12,370 nucleotides of DNA from Bacillota bacterium (GCA_023404715.1 JAEYAR010000154.1:1-12370); one strand, 5' to 3'. Positions 1 through 7,157 are shown, counted from the stretch's first letter. Program-made: numbers and translations. Notes: a model not told the origin generated them from the sequence alone.

Positions 1-2
1 AT

Positions 3-77
3 GCCCGCATGCTTGGCATACGCAACATATACGATCCGACTGAGAACCGTTTGCATCTGCAAGCGGTCTTATTTTAA
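3..77 (+). CDS. possible 3' end of an upstream gene
   Basis: Frame 3 is open from the left edge to a TAA at 75-77 and ends in a protein-like peptide containing LGIRNIYDPTENRLHLQ. This reads more naturally than the other two frames here, including the apparent extension of the Fic frame. The gene would lie mostly outside the window and end 12 bases before the Fic promoter. The family cannot be recognised from about 24 residues. The alternative is plain intergenic DNA with a chance open frame. Confidence 0.3.
   Translation, partial: ARMLGIRNIYDPTENRLHLQAVLF
46..76 (+). terminator. possible terminator hairpin for upstream transcript
   Basis: ACCG (46-49) pairs with CGGT (64-67), and TTGC (51-54) pairs with GCAA (59-62). 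T50 and G63 make a wobble pair, and the loop is ATCT. The T-rich run CTTATTTTA follows at once. This fits a short rho-independent terminator for a gene ending at the left edge. It overlaps the possible coding end at 75-77, so it could instead be a chance palindrome. Confidence 0.35.
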
Positions 78-88
78 TGTTATGCGCC

Positions 89-117
89 TTGTCTTAGCAG
101 GTAATCAGCAGTATAAT
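89..117 (+). promoter_or_regulatory. sigma-A type promoter of the Fic gene
   Basis: TTGTCT at 89-94 is separated by exactly 17 bases from a perfect TATAAT at 112-117. The predicted transcript start, near 124, lies just upstream of the ribosome binding site at 132-139. This supports the downstream ATG at 148 as the Fic start and argues against translation from position 1. Confidence 0.75.
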
Positions 118-147
118 GGCAGTAAAAGCGCAGAAGGAGCGTCTGCA

Positions 148-1341
148 ATGGAGCAACTCATCCCCCGGTTTATTGACCGTTACCTTCCCCGAAAGGAGAT
201 CCTCCATCGACTGCCCGTCTCTATGCCCATCGCGCTCTTTTGGCCGGAGCTGCAAAAGGCGCGGCGTGCGCGCAGCATCACCTTGCCTTTGAGAGATCAA
301 GAGGGCCAAAACTTCTGGTTCGTTCTCAATGCGTCCATCGAAGCGCAATGCGATCGAATTGCCGCTTTGGCGCAGCGCGACGTCGTACTCAGCGGATCAG
401 CGTTTGAAAACCAGCTTGAGGATGCGGCCATCGACGAAGCCATATACTCCAGCATGGTCGAGGGGGCTTTCACCACGCGGGAAGCAGCTATCGGTTTTCT
501 AAAAAAGAATAAAAGGCCCGCCAACCAATCAGAGCAAATGGTCAAAAATAACTACGATGCGCTCACCTATGTGCTGGAGCACTTGGGGCAAGCCATTACC
601 GAAGATACCCTCATCGCCATCGCGCAAATTGTAACGCGCGATGCGTCAGAAGAACAGGTCTGTGGGTATCGACAAGAGGCGGTCTTCGTTACGAATCAAG
701 AGGACATCGTGTATACGCCGCCCAAGGCAGAATGCGTGCCTGACATGATGCGGGCGCTTCTGGACTTTATCTCACACAGCGAGCTTCATCCCATTCTAAA
801 GGCCTGCATCGCACATTTCTATTTTGTCTACGTGCATCCGTTCGGGGATGGCAACGGCCGCACGGCACGGGCGCTCAGCTATATGATGCTGCTACAAGCG
901 GGGTATGATTTCTTTCGATATGTTTCCATTTCCGGGTTGGTCGCCAAGGAGCGCGGAAAGTATTATCGATCTATACAAAACGTCGAGGCATCGGATTCGG
1001 ACATGACCTATTTCATCGATTGTTACAGCGATATGCTATCCCGAACGGTCGCTGAAATGGAGGATCATTTGGTGCATCACGTGTTGGCACAGCAGCGCAT
1101 GATGCAGCTCGCCGCATCGGGGGCGCTCAATGACAGGCAGCTCAAGGGCGCAAAATGGTTGCTTGAAAGCGCCAACGAAAACGTGACCGTCGAGGCTTGG
1201 AAAAAGAAATATAAGGTCGTCACGGAAACGGCGCGACGGGACCTTTTGACGTTGTGCGAAAGCGGGGTGCTCAAACGTAAAATTGAAGGACGCAAGGCGG
1301 TATTCAGCGTTGTGCATCCGGAGAATCAAATTTTGCTTTAG
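148..1341 (+). CDS. Fic-family protein (predicted AMP-transferase) with C-terminal winged helix
   Basis: Fic enzymes typically transfer AMP from ATP to a hydroxyl side chain of a target protein. The core motif HPFGDGNGRTAR is intact at residues 230-241: H230 is the catalytic base, the DGN segment forms the metal and phosphate loop, and R238 and R241 are present. An N-terminal SSMVEG at 101-106 matches the [S/T]xxxE[G/N] inhibitory helix of class II Fic proteins, whose glutamate normally blocks productive ATP binding. Residues from about 345 to the end, with the motif TETARRDLLTL, look like a winged helix that could bind DNA or the target. The ATG at 148 follows AGAAGGAG by 8 bases and lies downstream of a clear promoter, giving 397 residues. 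The frame is open back to position 1, but that extension precedes the promoter. The gene stands alone between promoter and terminator, with no antitoxin-like partner. The target is unknown. Confidence 0.9.
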   Translation: MEQLIPRFIDRYLPRKEILHRLPVSMPIALFWPELQKARRARSITLPLRDQEGQNFWFVLNASIEAQCDRIAALAQRDVVLSGSAFENQLEDAAIDEAIYSSMVEGAFTTREAAIGFLKKNKRPANQSEQMVKNNYDALTYVLEHLGQAITEDTLIAIAQIVTRDASEEQVCGYRQEAVFVTNQEDIVYTPPKAECVPDMMRALLDFISHSELHPILKACIAHFYFVYVHPFGDGNGRTARALSYMMLLQAGYDFFRYVSISGLVAKERGKYYRSIQNVEASDSDMTYFIDCYSDMLSRTVAEMEDHLVHHVLAQQRMMQLAASGALNDRQLKGAKWLLESANENVTVEAWKKKYKVVTETARRDLLTLCESGVLKRKIEGRKAVFSVVHPENQILL

Positions 1342-1359
1342 GTTGAACCGGATTCAAAG

Positions 1360-1401
1360 GACAGGCGGCAGTTCATGGATTGAACTGCCGCCTGTCTTTT
1401 T
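1360..1401 (+). terminator. rho-independent terminator of the Fic gene
   Basis: A perfect 15-bp stem (1361-1375 with 1381-1395), extended by the G1360-C1396 pair, closes a 5-base loop TGGAT and is followed by TTTTT at 1397-1401. It terminates plus-strand transcription 19 bases after the Fic stop. The convergent XRE operon ends at its base, and the same stem may stop minus-strand transcripts too, although the minus-strand U-tract (CTTTG) is weaker. Confidence 0.9.
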
Positions 1402-1732
1402 ATAACATATTGATAACGGAATTCATCACCTGGATGAGCCCATCGATCTGCTGTTCGCTTAATCCGGAAAGCAGCTGTTGGATTTGCTCTATCTGTGATG
1501 CAGATGCCGACTCATCTCCATTGATACCAAGCAAAATATAGTTTGGCGTTGTATCAAGTTGTTCACAAATTGAAAGCATCGTTTCAACCGACATACCCGC
1601 AGCTCCACGCTCTATATCTGCGATATACGGCGACGCCTTCCCAATTTTTTCATCCAGTTTAATCTGTGTCAGCTTTTTCGCTTTTCGTCTTTGCTGTATA
1701 CGTCGGCCAACAGCCCTTTTATCGTAATCCAT
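1400..1732 (-). CDS. XRE-family helix-turn-helix transcriptional regulator
   Basis: This small DNA-binding protein has 110 residues. The Cro/cI-type helix-turn-helix covers roughly residues 8-66, with the signature pieces RRKAKKLTQIKLDEKIG, YIADIERG and LDTTPNYILLG. The loop between the second and third helices is slightly short compared with typical XRE proteins. The C-terminal 40 residues (QIEQIQQLLSGLSEQQIDGL) are probably a helical oligomerisation tail rather than a sensor domain. The gene starts 26 bases after the stop of the other XRE gene, so the two are one minus-strand operon. Its own ribosome binding site is weak (GCGGG, 8 bases before ATG), which suggests lower or coupled translation. 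The likely target is the divergent region at 2103-2169, by inference from position only. Confidence 0.85.
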   Translation of the reverse strand: MDYDKRAVGRRIQQRRKAKKLTQIKLDEKIGKASPYIADIERGAAGMSVETMLSICEQLDTTPNYILLGINGDESASASQIEQIQQLLSGLSEQQIDGLIQVMNSVINML

Positions 1733-1758
1733 TTATTTACCCGCTTTGCCTTTTCCAT

Positions 1759-2079
1759 CTACGCTCTGCTTTGCATACCGTCCATATATGCTTTTAGCTT
1801 TTCCCTGTCCGTACTGCTTAATTGACGGTATGCGTGCAAATGATCTAACTCATCAGGAGATAACTCGCTTTGTTTGATTAGGTGTTTAGCATCCGTTAAG
1901 CCCGCCAGATAGTCAAGCGAGACATCAAAAAAATTCGCGATAGCTACCAGCGTCTTTAAATCTGGCATTCTTTCGCCAATTTCGTATGCGCTTATGGTAG
2001 ATTGAGAAACGTTCAGTTTTGAAGCCAATATTTCTTGATTAAGCCGCTTTTCATTTCGTAGTTCCTTCAAGCGCAGCAT
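1759..2079 (-). CDS. XRE-family regulator, first gene of a two-repressor operon
   Basis: An XRE helix-turn-helix occupies about residues 1-62 (LKELRNEKRLNQEILASKL, STISAYEIGERMPDL, FFDVSLDYLAGLTD). A short helical tail follows (LSSTDREKLKAYMDGM), as in phage cI-like and SinR/Rgg-like small repressors that dimerise through the C-terminus. The frame could begin at a GTG at 2088, but GGGAG would then be only 1 base away. The ATG at 2079 has GGGAG 10 bases upstream and is preferred, giving 106 residues. The gene faces the helix-turn-helix gene beginning near 2188 across a shared control region with repeated operator-like sites, as expected for an autoregulating switch repressor. Confidence 0.85.
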   Translation of the reverse strand: MLRLKELRNEKRLNQEILASKLNVSQSTISAYEIGERMPDLKTLVAIANFFDVSLDYLAGLTDAKHLIKQSELSPDELDHLHAYRQLSSTDREKLKAYMDGMQSRA

Positions 2080-2116
2080 ATCCACCACTCTCCCGAATTA
2101 ATTTTACCTCAAATCG

Positions 2117-2145
2117 TTGTATTATTTACCCGAATATGTTATAAT
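2117..2145 (+). promoter_or_regulatory. promoter of the plus-strand helix-turn-helix gene
   Basis: TTGTAT at 2117-2122, a 17-base spacer and a perfect TATAAT at 2140-2145 make a strong sigma-A promoter. The transcript would start near 2152, inside the third operator copy. The TATAAT overlaps the proposed -10 of the opposing promoter, so the two cannot easily fire together. Confidence 0.75.
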
Positions 2146-2169
2146 CAATACCCGTATTTCAGGTATCAA
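2141..2169 (-). promoter_or_regulatory. candidate promoter of the XRE operon, overlapping the divergent promoter
   Basis: Read on the minus strand, TTGATA (2169-2164) is followed after 17 bases by GATTAT (2146-2141). The -35 is five of six consensus bases and the -10 four of six. The start would fall near 2134, leaving a leader of about 55 bases before the ATG at 2079. The promoter is weaker than its partner and is proposed from spacing and position. Confidence 0.5.
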
Positions 2170-2187
2170 TGAGGAGAACGGAGGTTA

Positions 2188-2412
2188 ATGAACATGAAAG
2201 ACATCCCTTACAACACGCTTAAGCAGGACGAGCGCGCCTATGAGATCATGTTGCTACGCGACCAACGCGAGCTTACCTATGCCGCCATTGCCAAGGCGTA
2301 TAAAAGGTCGGTTACGTGGGTTACCCAAAAATATAAAAAAGCAAAGACAAGGCAAAAAGAAATGTATATCCGCCATATTGCCATAGTGCTTGGCCATCCA
2401 AATACCGAATAA
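2188..2412 (+). CDS. helix-turn-helix-like protein, upstream part of a gene split by an in-frame TAA
   Basis: I do not recognise the family. The 74-residue product contains a helix-turn-helix-like unit (LTYAAIAKAYKRSVTWVTQKYKKA, about residues 30-53) resembling the short DNA-recognition domains of sigma region 4 or resolvase-like proteins. GGAGG at 2180-2184 is only 3 bases from the ATG at 2188 but 9 bases from the ATG at 2194, so 2194 is the likelier start. The frame stops at TAA 2410-2412 and stays open immediately after it until 2877, so this is probably the first third of one 229-residue protein. Whether the short product works alone is unknown. It holds the position that Cro or an excision activator would take in a phage-like switch. 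Confidence 0.6.
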   Translation: MNMKDIPYNTLKQDERAYEIMLLRDQRELTYAAIAKAYKRSVTWVTQKYKKAKTRQKEMYIRHIAIVLGHPNTE

Positions 2413-2475
2413 ATCAGAAGAATCTATGATGCCGCATATGCGAGCTATCGAAGTCGAGCGTACGCCAGCGCGTAT

Positions 2476-2877
2476 ATGGAGATGCGATACCATGATATCC
2501 TGACCGAATACAGGGCCGGGGAACCGGGCATGCCACGCCATTTACTCGAGGACCTGCCCCCTCTTATTCCCGAGCCGAGCGAAGAGACGGTGGCGCGCAT
2601 CGTCGAACTGCGCGAAGCGCAAAACGCCTCGTTTATCGCTATCGGCAAAGCGTTGGGGATGACGAAAGAGAAAGTAAAACGTACGTATGATGGCTTCTAT
2701 CACGCAAAGGTGATCGCGATCATCAAGTCTCTACAAGACAAAACCGAAAACGATACAGAGAAGGATGAGATTGGGTATCGGTTCTTTAGCGGAGAAATCT
2801 CATCTAAAAAACGATATGAACGCATGATGGAAGAACTCGGCCTTGCCATGGTCGATACGGACCAAGAGCCACAATAA
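2476..2877 (+). CDS. helix-turn-helix-like protein, downstream part of the same interrupted gene
   Basis: This part is in the same frame as the gene beginning near 2188. The 21 codons between the TAA at 2410-2412 and the ATG at 2476 are all sense and read IRRIYDAAYASYRSRAY and onward, as expected for interrupted coding sequence. Neither ATG 2476 nor ATG 2482 has a properly spaced ribosome binding site, so independent translation is doubtful. Residues 35-85 of this part (ETVARIVELREAQ, FIAIGKALGMTKEKVKRTY) form a second helix-turn-helix-like unit similar to the one in the upstream part. A charged helical tail follows. A terminator sits 14 bases after the stop. It is best read as the distal part of a pseudogene, or less likely as a separate small DNA-binding protein. 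Function unknown. Confidence 0.5.
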   Translation: MEMRYHDILTEYRAGEPGMPRHLLEDLPPLIPEPSEETVARIVELREAQNASFIAIGKALGMTKEKVKRTYDGFYHAKVIAIIKSLQDKTENDTEKDEIGYRFFSGEISSKKRYERMMEELGLAMVDTDQEPQ

Positions 2878-2890
2878 CAGCCTGCAATTA

Positions 2891-2933
2891 AAAAGCGGGC
2901 CGCGTTTCATTTCGAAACCGTCCCGCCCTTTTT
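2891..2933. terminator. bidirectional rho-independent terminator
   Basis: GCGGG (2895-2899) pairs with CCCGC (2922-2926) and GTTTC (2904-2908) with GAAAC (2914-2918), with a small internal bulge and loop ATTTC. TTTTT follows at 2929-2933 on the plus strand, and the AAAAA at 2890-2894 supplies a U-tract on the minus strand. It lies between convergent genes and can end both the interrupted plus-strand gene and the long sugar operon. Confidence 0.8.
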
Positions 2934-2948
2934 CGTTTGAAAGCCTTC

Positions 2949-5369
2949 TTATTGTTCTACGCGATAATACACGTCTACTCCGCTGGTCGTCGCGCCTTGT
3001 TCATCCTGGCTCTGCCAATACACGCCCCATTCCTTGCCGTCCGAATAAAACGTTTGGAACGACTCCGGATGTACCTTTGGGGCAAAAGTGCGCATCCCCT
3101 TGCGTCCGTCCATCTCATAGCCCGACAACGCGATCAGGACGGCCCAGCACGCCAGGCTCCTGGCGTAGTGATGCCCGCATTCGACCTCGTCGAACGGATT
3201 CCTCCTGCGCCCGTCGTATCTGCTTCTAACCGCCTCGACGATGCGGAGCCCTTCGTCTACAAAGCCCTCCCAGATGAGGTGCGCCGCCACCTGATATTCA
3301 ATCCCCGTCCAAACCTCATCGCTGTAAATAAACGGGAATCTCGGCCGTCCGCCGGACGGCCATGTGCAGAGCAGCAAGCCCGCCTCGTCGGCCACCGCGT
3401 ATGTACGCTGTGCGTTTACGTGATGGAGCAGGCTCTCCTTAAAATTGTGCTGGTATACAGCGTAAACCGCCTTTTTTACGTGCTCCTGTGGCAGAATATA
3501 TCCCATACCGCAAACGTGGGCCATGAACTGGCCGAGCACCTGATCCGAAAGGCAGCCCTTTCCGTATTGATATTTATAGGTTACGAGCTCCTCTTCGCCG
3601 ATCTGCTGTTCATAATACGATCCGTTCCATAGCGCGCGGTCCATCTTTTCCGCGCCCAGGTCGCGCAGCCGTTCGTATTCGGCCGCCTTGTCCATGTGTC
3701 CCAGAGCACGCGCGATTTCCTCGCCGGCGCGCAGCGCCGCATAATACATCGTATTTGCCAGGGAGCTGATGCCGAAGAATTCTATGTCATAGGTATTGTG
3801 TTGCTCGCCGCTTAAAATGCCGTCGCGGTCGTCGTCCCACTGGCGTATGCAGTAATCCATCGCCTTGAGGGCCTGTTCCCCCAGATCATCGATGATCTTG
3901 TGATCGCCCGATATTTTCCATTCCCGGTAAAGGCGTACGATGGTTCCGCATTGTCCGTCCACCGCCGCAGGCATTTCCCACGGGGCGTCCTTGAGCATTT
4001 TTCTGGAGCGAAAGTTCATCTTCCCGTCCGGCTCCGTTTCCAGCCCAAACTCGTTGTAGCGCGCCGAGATCTCGAGCTCGGGGAACAAAAAGGCGATGGC
4101 CTGAGCGTAATTCCATACATGCGTGCAGGTGCCGTCGCAGCTACCGCGCTGGTCGTTACAGCCCTCCCACGCCATAAAGGTGCCGTTTTCAATTCTAAAG
4201 CAGGTCTGGCTCCGAAGCACGGTCAAATTGGCCGATAGCGCATCCAAAACATACGAAGGATACGTGCTGTTGAAAAACGCCTTGTGAAACAGGAGGGTAT
4301 CCCGTTCCAGCCGAGGCATCTGCTCTTTGAGATAGGAAGCCGCCTTCCACGCCGTATCAAACCGCAGTGCATAGTAATTGCGAATCGTCGCGATCGGCAC
4401 GTCCCCTGCCTTCGGCACGATTTGCTTCCACGCCCTGACCCGATTGGGGAAGCACCAGGCGATGATAAATTCAAAGGCGTATTCTTCCCCGGGCGTCAGC
4501 GCCTTAAAAGGCGCGATTGCCGCGATGTTCATCCCATCTTCATGGCGTATTTTGCTACAATGCGCTTCATCTGCGACGACTTCCTGTAATTTGCCGTCCG
4601 ATGCAAAGTCGTCCCAGAAATCCTGAATCCCATCGCGCCAGTTTCCTTTGTAAAATAGCGGCTTCATCGAACAGCTGGGGTTTGTCGTACATAGCGCCAG
4701 GCTGCCGGTAAACGGATGGTCTGGCGGGAACCCCTCGCTCGTCATGTATACGCCTGTCAGCCCCGTTTCTTTTCGCACCTCGTTTCGCGTCTTGCCCGCG
4801 TTGACGAGGTATCCGTAATCGTTCCGGTCGCAGGGACAGGTGACATTGGCAAGCGAACCTGCCACGGATACGAAGACATCGCTTTGGCTCCGGTTCACGA
4901 CCCGAAAACGGATGATGGCCCCCGGAATGCCGGAATCGTCCGCATTGAGCGGTATAAAGGGCGTGTACGCCTCCATGGATACCTCGACGGGCAATTCGTC
5001 ATGGGTAAAGTCGATACAGCAGAACGGGTATTCCGCCCGCATCCGGCTGTGCTGCATGTGCGCCAAGCCAGCCGTATCCCTCAGATCGCCCCTGGCAGCG
5101 CTATAAGGCGGCTGCACAGGCGCCTCCAATACACAGGTATGCTTCTCGTCCGCGTGCTGCGTATGCAAGGTAAACATACTGTAAGGGAAACGGTTCCCCT
5201 TCCCGGGTTTGTTGTACAACTCCCAATCCATAAGTTGCCCTCTGCTGCCCAGCGAAACGTTCCCCGTCCCAATTCCGCCCAGCAGAAAGGCCGTTTCGCT
5301 CTCTTTTTCCGTATAGATCGGAGAGTGTGTCAAGAGGGTCCCAAGGTTTGCCGCTTGAAAGTCCGCCAT
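2949..5369 (-). CDS. GH116 family beta-glycosidase (bile acid beta-glucosidase / GBA2-like)
   Basis: Family GH116 hydrolyses beta-linked glucosides, xylosides or N-acetylglucosaminides with retention. The N-terminal beta-sandwich begins with the family hallmark GGIGTGNVSLGSRGQLMDWE (residues 31-50). The (alpha/alpha)6 catalytic domain starts near residue 360. E402 in MAWEGCND aligns with the nucleophile of GBA2 and bacterial GH116 enzymes. D528 in HNTYDIEFFG aligns with the acid/base. GSCDGTCTHVWNY (409-421) and NPFDEVECGHHYAR (724-737) are further active-site segments. At 806 residues it is normal length. No signal peptide is visible, so it probably acts in the cytoplasm on imported substrate. 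AAAGGGG lies 7 bases before the ATG. It is the last gene of the ABC importer operon, 17 bases after the permease stop. The exact sugar cannot be read from sequence. Confidence 0.92.
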   Translation of the reverse strand: MADFQAANLGTLLTHSPIYTEKESETAFLLGGIGTGNVSLGSRGQLMDWELYNKPGKGNRFPYSMFTLHTQHADEKHTCVLEAPVQPPYSAARGDLRDTAGLAHMQHSRMRAEYPFCCIDFTHDELPVEVSMEAYTPFIPLNADDSGIPGAIIRFRVVNRSQSDVFVSVAGSLANVTCPCDRNDYGYLVNAGKTRNEVRKETGLTGVYMTSEGFPPDHPFTGSLALCTTNPSCSMKPLFYKGNWRDGIQDFWDDFASDGKLQEVVADEAHCSKIRHEDGMNIAAIAPFKALTPGEEYAFEFIIAWCFPNRVRAWKQIVPKAGDVPIATIRNYYALRFDTAWKAASYLKEQMPRLERDTLLFHKAFFNSTYPSYVLDALSANLTVLRSQTCFRIENGTFMAWEGCNDQRGSCDGTCTHVWNYAQAIAFLFPELEISARYNEFGLETEPDGKMNFRSRKMLKDAPWEMPAAVDGQCGTIVRLYREWKISGDHKIIDDLGEQALKAMDYCIRQWDDDRDGILSGEQHNTYDIEFFGISSLANTMYYAALRAGEEIARALGHMDKAAEYERLRDLGAEKMDRALWNGSYYEQQIGEEELVTYKYQYGKGCLSDQVLGQFMAHVCGMGYILPQEHVKKAVYAVYQHNFKESLLHHVNAQRTYAVADEAGLLLCTWPSGGRPRFPFIYSDEVWTGIEYQVAAHLIWEGFVDEGLRIVEAVRSRYDGRRRNPFDEVECGHHYARSLACWAVLIALSGYEMDGRKGMRTFAPKVHPESFQTFYSDGKEWGVYWQSQDEQGATTSGVDVYYRVEQ

Positions 5370-5386
5370 AAGTCCACCCCTTTAGG

Positions 5387-6223
5387 TTATTTTATACCTC
5401 CGATTTGAATCCCTTCGATTAGATACCGCTGGCCGATCAGAAAGAAGAGCAGCGGCGCGATCAGCGATAAAAGAATGCCCGCCAATATGGCCGATTGATT
5501 CCCGGTATCGAGCGTACTTTGCAGTGCAGTCAGGCCGAGGGGTAATGTCATCTTCGATACTGAATTCAGATAGATGAGCGGATTATAAAAGTCGTTCCAG
5601 TTCGCAATAAAGGTCTGTAACGCGATGACGATCAGCGCCGGTTTGGTCATCGGCATGATGATGTGCAGATAGCAGTAAAACCTGCCCGCGCCGTCGATAT
5701 GCGCCGCCTCGTCATAGGACTTGGGGATGGTCATCATGAATTGACGGATGAGGAAGATGCCCATCGCGCCGAAGAGCGAAGGTAAGATCAACGCCGCATG
5801 GGTGTCGACCAGGCGTATTTTGCTCATGATAATAAAACGCGGAATATTCATCACCTGGCTGGGGATCATGAGCGCGGATAAGAACAGAAAAAAGATCCAC
5901 TTCTTTCCCGGAAAATCAAGCCTGGCAAACGCAAATGCTGCCATGGAGGAGCACACGACGTGCAGCGCAGTACAGCAAACCGCTATTTTAATCGAGTTTT
6001 GAACAAAGGCGAAAAAATCGACTTTTTCAAAAACCAGCCTATAGCTGTCGAGGTTAAAAGAGGTTGGCAATAAAGAGGGCGGAATCCGAAAGGATTCCAA
6101 CGGGAGCCTCAGCGTCGTCGCAAGCATCCAGGATAGGGGCGCGAGAATAAACGAACAAAAGAGACACAATAAGACAAAGATCAGCGTTCTACCGAACATC
6201 GCTTTTTTGAAATGTATTCTCAA
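5387..6223 (-). CDS. CUT1 sugar ABC transporter permease, MalG/UgpE type
   Basis: This inner-membrane permease has 278 residues and about six membrane segments (near 13-37, 74-98, 110-130, 141-160, 187-208, 245-268). The cytoplasmic EAA loop that docks the ATPase is intact: YDEAAHIDGAG at 170-180, followed by IIMP. The C-terminus (RYLIEGIQIGGIK) is typical of MalG-like subunits, often ending in a G-x-x-K tail. The start is TTG at 6223, with AAGGGG 9 bases upstream. The first internal ATG (6199) has no ribosome binding site and would delete the conserved start of the first membrane segment's leader. It follows the MalF-type gene by 16 bases and precedes the glycosidase by 17, so the three are translated from one message. 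It would pair with the 6240-7157 product. Confidence 0.93.
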   Translation of the reverse strand: MRIHFKKAMFGRTLIFVLLCLFCSFILAPLSWMLATTLRLPLESFRIPPSLLPTSFNLDSYRLVFEKVDFFAFVQNSIKIAVCCTALHVVCSSMAAFAFARLDFPGKKWIFFLFLSALMIPSQVMNIPRFIIMSKIRLVDTHAALILPSLFGAMGIFLIRQFMMTIPKSYDEAAHIDGAGRFYCYLHIIMPMTKPALIVIALQTFIANWNDFYNPLIYLNSVSKMTLPLGLTALQSTLDTGNQSAILAGILLSLIAPLLFFLIGQRYLIEGIQIGGIK

Positions 6224-6239
6224 TGCTTACCGCCCCTTT

Positions 6240-7157
6240 CTATCTATCATAGTTCACCCAGGACGAGTTCTTAAACTGAAGCAGCGTCATGAGCAATACG
6301 ATCGCGAGGAAGCATAGCGCCAGCGCTGACGCATATCCGTAGTTTTGCGAACCGTACGCCGTCTCATAAATGTACAGGCTGAGCGTTCGCGAGGCGTTGC
6401 CCGGGCCGCCTCCGGTTAACATATAAGGCTCTGTAAAGATTTGCACCGTGCTGATCATGCTCGTGACGAAGACAAAAAATAAGGTAGGCGATAGCAGCGG
6501 TAGCGTTACATGAATGAACTTGGAAAAGCCCGAAGCGCCGTCGATTTCAGCCGCTTCAAGACAGCCCCGGTCGATCCCTCTGAGGCCAATGTAAATATAC
6601 AAGAAATAAGAACCCACGAACTTCCACAGGCTAAAAATCATCACGGCCGGATACACCCAAAACGATGAGTTGAGCCAAGGAATCTGCCCAATCCCGATGA
6701 GGCCGAGATAGTAATTCAAAATGCCAAAGTCTGTGCTGAGGATAAACTTCCAGGCGATCGCGACCGAGGACGCGGCCAGCAACGTCGGAAAGTAGATGAT
6801 CGTCCGGAAAAACCATATGTTTCCTCGGGCACGCATCGCATTGACGCCTAACGCTAAAACCAAGCTGGCGACGACATGCATTGGAACCAAAAGGATTAAA
6901 AATTTCAATGAATTGCCTAAGGCGATCCATGCTTTTTTATCGATCGTCAAACGGATCCAGTTTTTAAAGTCATTGAAGACCGCCGGACGAATCACGTTGT
7001 ACTTCGTAAATGAGATATAGATCACCAAGCATAGAGGAATCAAGATAAAAGCTAGAAACGCAAATAGGCTGGGCGCCAGAAAAAGATATCCAGCCGCGAT
7101 CTCCCGCTTGCGTTCCGCGCTAAAGTGTTTTTTCACGTTGTTAACCTTTAAGCTCAT
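6240..7157 (-). CDS. CUT1 sugar ABC transporter permease, MalF/UgpA type
   Basis: This is the larger-subunit partner of a sugar importer permease pair. From the ATG at 7157 it has 305 residues with six membrane segments (near 22-50, 80-105, 116-140, 165-190, 223-245, 275-294). The EAA motif CLEAAEIDGASG (199-210), followed by VTLPLLSP, marks the ATPase contact. MLTGGGPG at 246-253 is a hallmark of UgpA-like permeases. The frame extends to an ATG at 7184, but that start has no ribosome binding site. The ATG at 7157 has GGAAGGG 7 bases upstream and is preferred. The gene follows the binding-protein gene after a 124-base gap that contains a stem-loop. No ATPase gene is in the operon. Confidence 0.93.
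   Translation of the reverse strand: MSLKVNNVKKHFSAERKREIAAGYLFLAPSLFAFLAFILIPLCLVIYISFTKYNVIRPAVFNDFKNWIRLTIDKKAWIALGNSLKFLILLVPMHVVASLVLALGVNAMRARGNIWFFRTIIYFPTLLAASSVAIAWKFILSTDFGILNYYLGLIGIGQIPWLNSSFWVYPAVMIFSLWKFVGSYFLYIYIGLRGIDRGCLEAAEIDGASGFSKFIHVTLPLLSPTLFFVFVTSMISTVQIFTEPYMLTGGGPGNASRTLSLYIYETAYGSQNYGYASALALCFLAIVLLMTLLQFKNSSWVNYDR

Larger units (their letters stand above)
2103..2169. promoter_or_regulatory. operator array: three 22-bp-phased repeats plus an inverted copy
   Basis: The core TACC recurs at 2105, 2127 and 2149, exactly 22 bp apart, in the contexts TTTACCTCAAAT, TTTACCCGAATA and AATACCCGTATT. A fourth copy, GATACCTGAAAT, lies on the minus strand with its core at 2165-2162. 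The third copy is a palindrome, AATAC-CC-GTATT. Regular two-turn spacing on one face of the helix, between a repressor operon and a divergent gene, is what cooperative XRE repressor binding sites look like. Site 2 fills the spacer of the plus-strand promoter. Sites 3 and 4 cover the spacer and -35 of the minus-strand promoter. The assignment to these two repressors is inferred. Confidence 0.65.

Noticed and set aside
1..147. N-terminal extension of the Fic protein from position 1
   Set aside because: A TTGTCT-17-TATAAT promoter lies at 89-117 and the ribosome binding site fits ATG 148. The extension has no Fic homology and no start signal in the window.
1400..2079. The XRE pair as a toxin-antitoxin partner of the Fic gene
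   Set aside because: They are convergent with Fic, separated by a strong terminator, and Fic carries its own inhibitory motif. Their natural target is the repeat-rich region on the other side.
4716..5408. A 230-codon plus-strand open frame opposite the GH116 gene
   Set aside because: It is antisense to the conserved N-terminal GH116 domain, with no start signals and no family resemblance.
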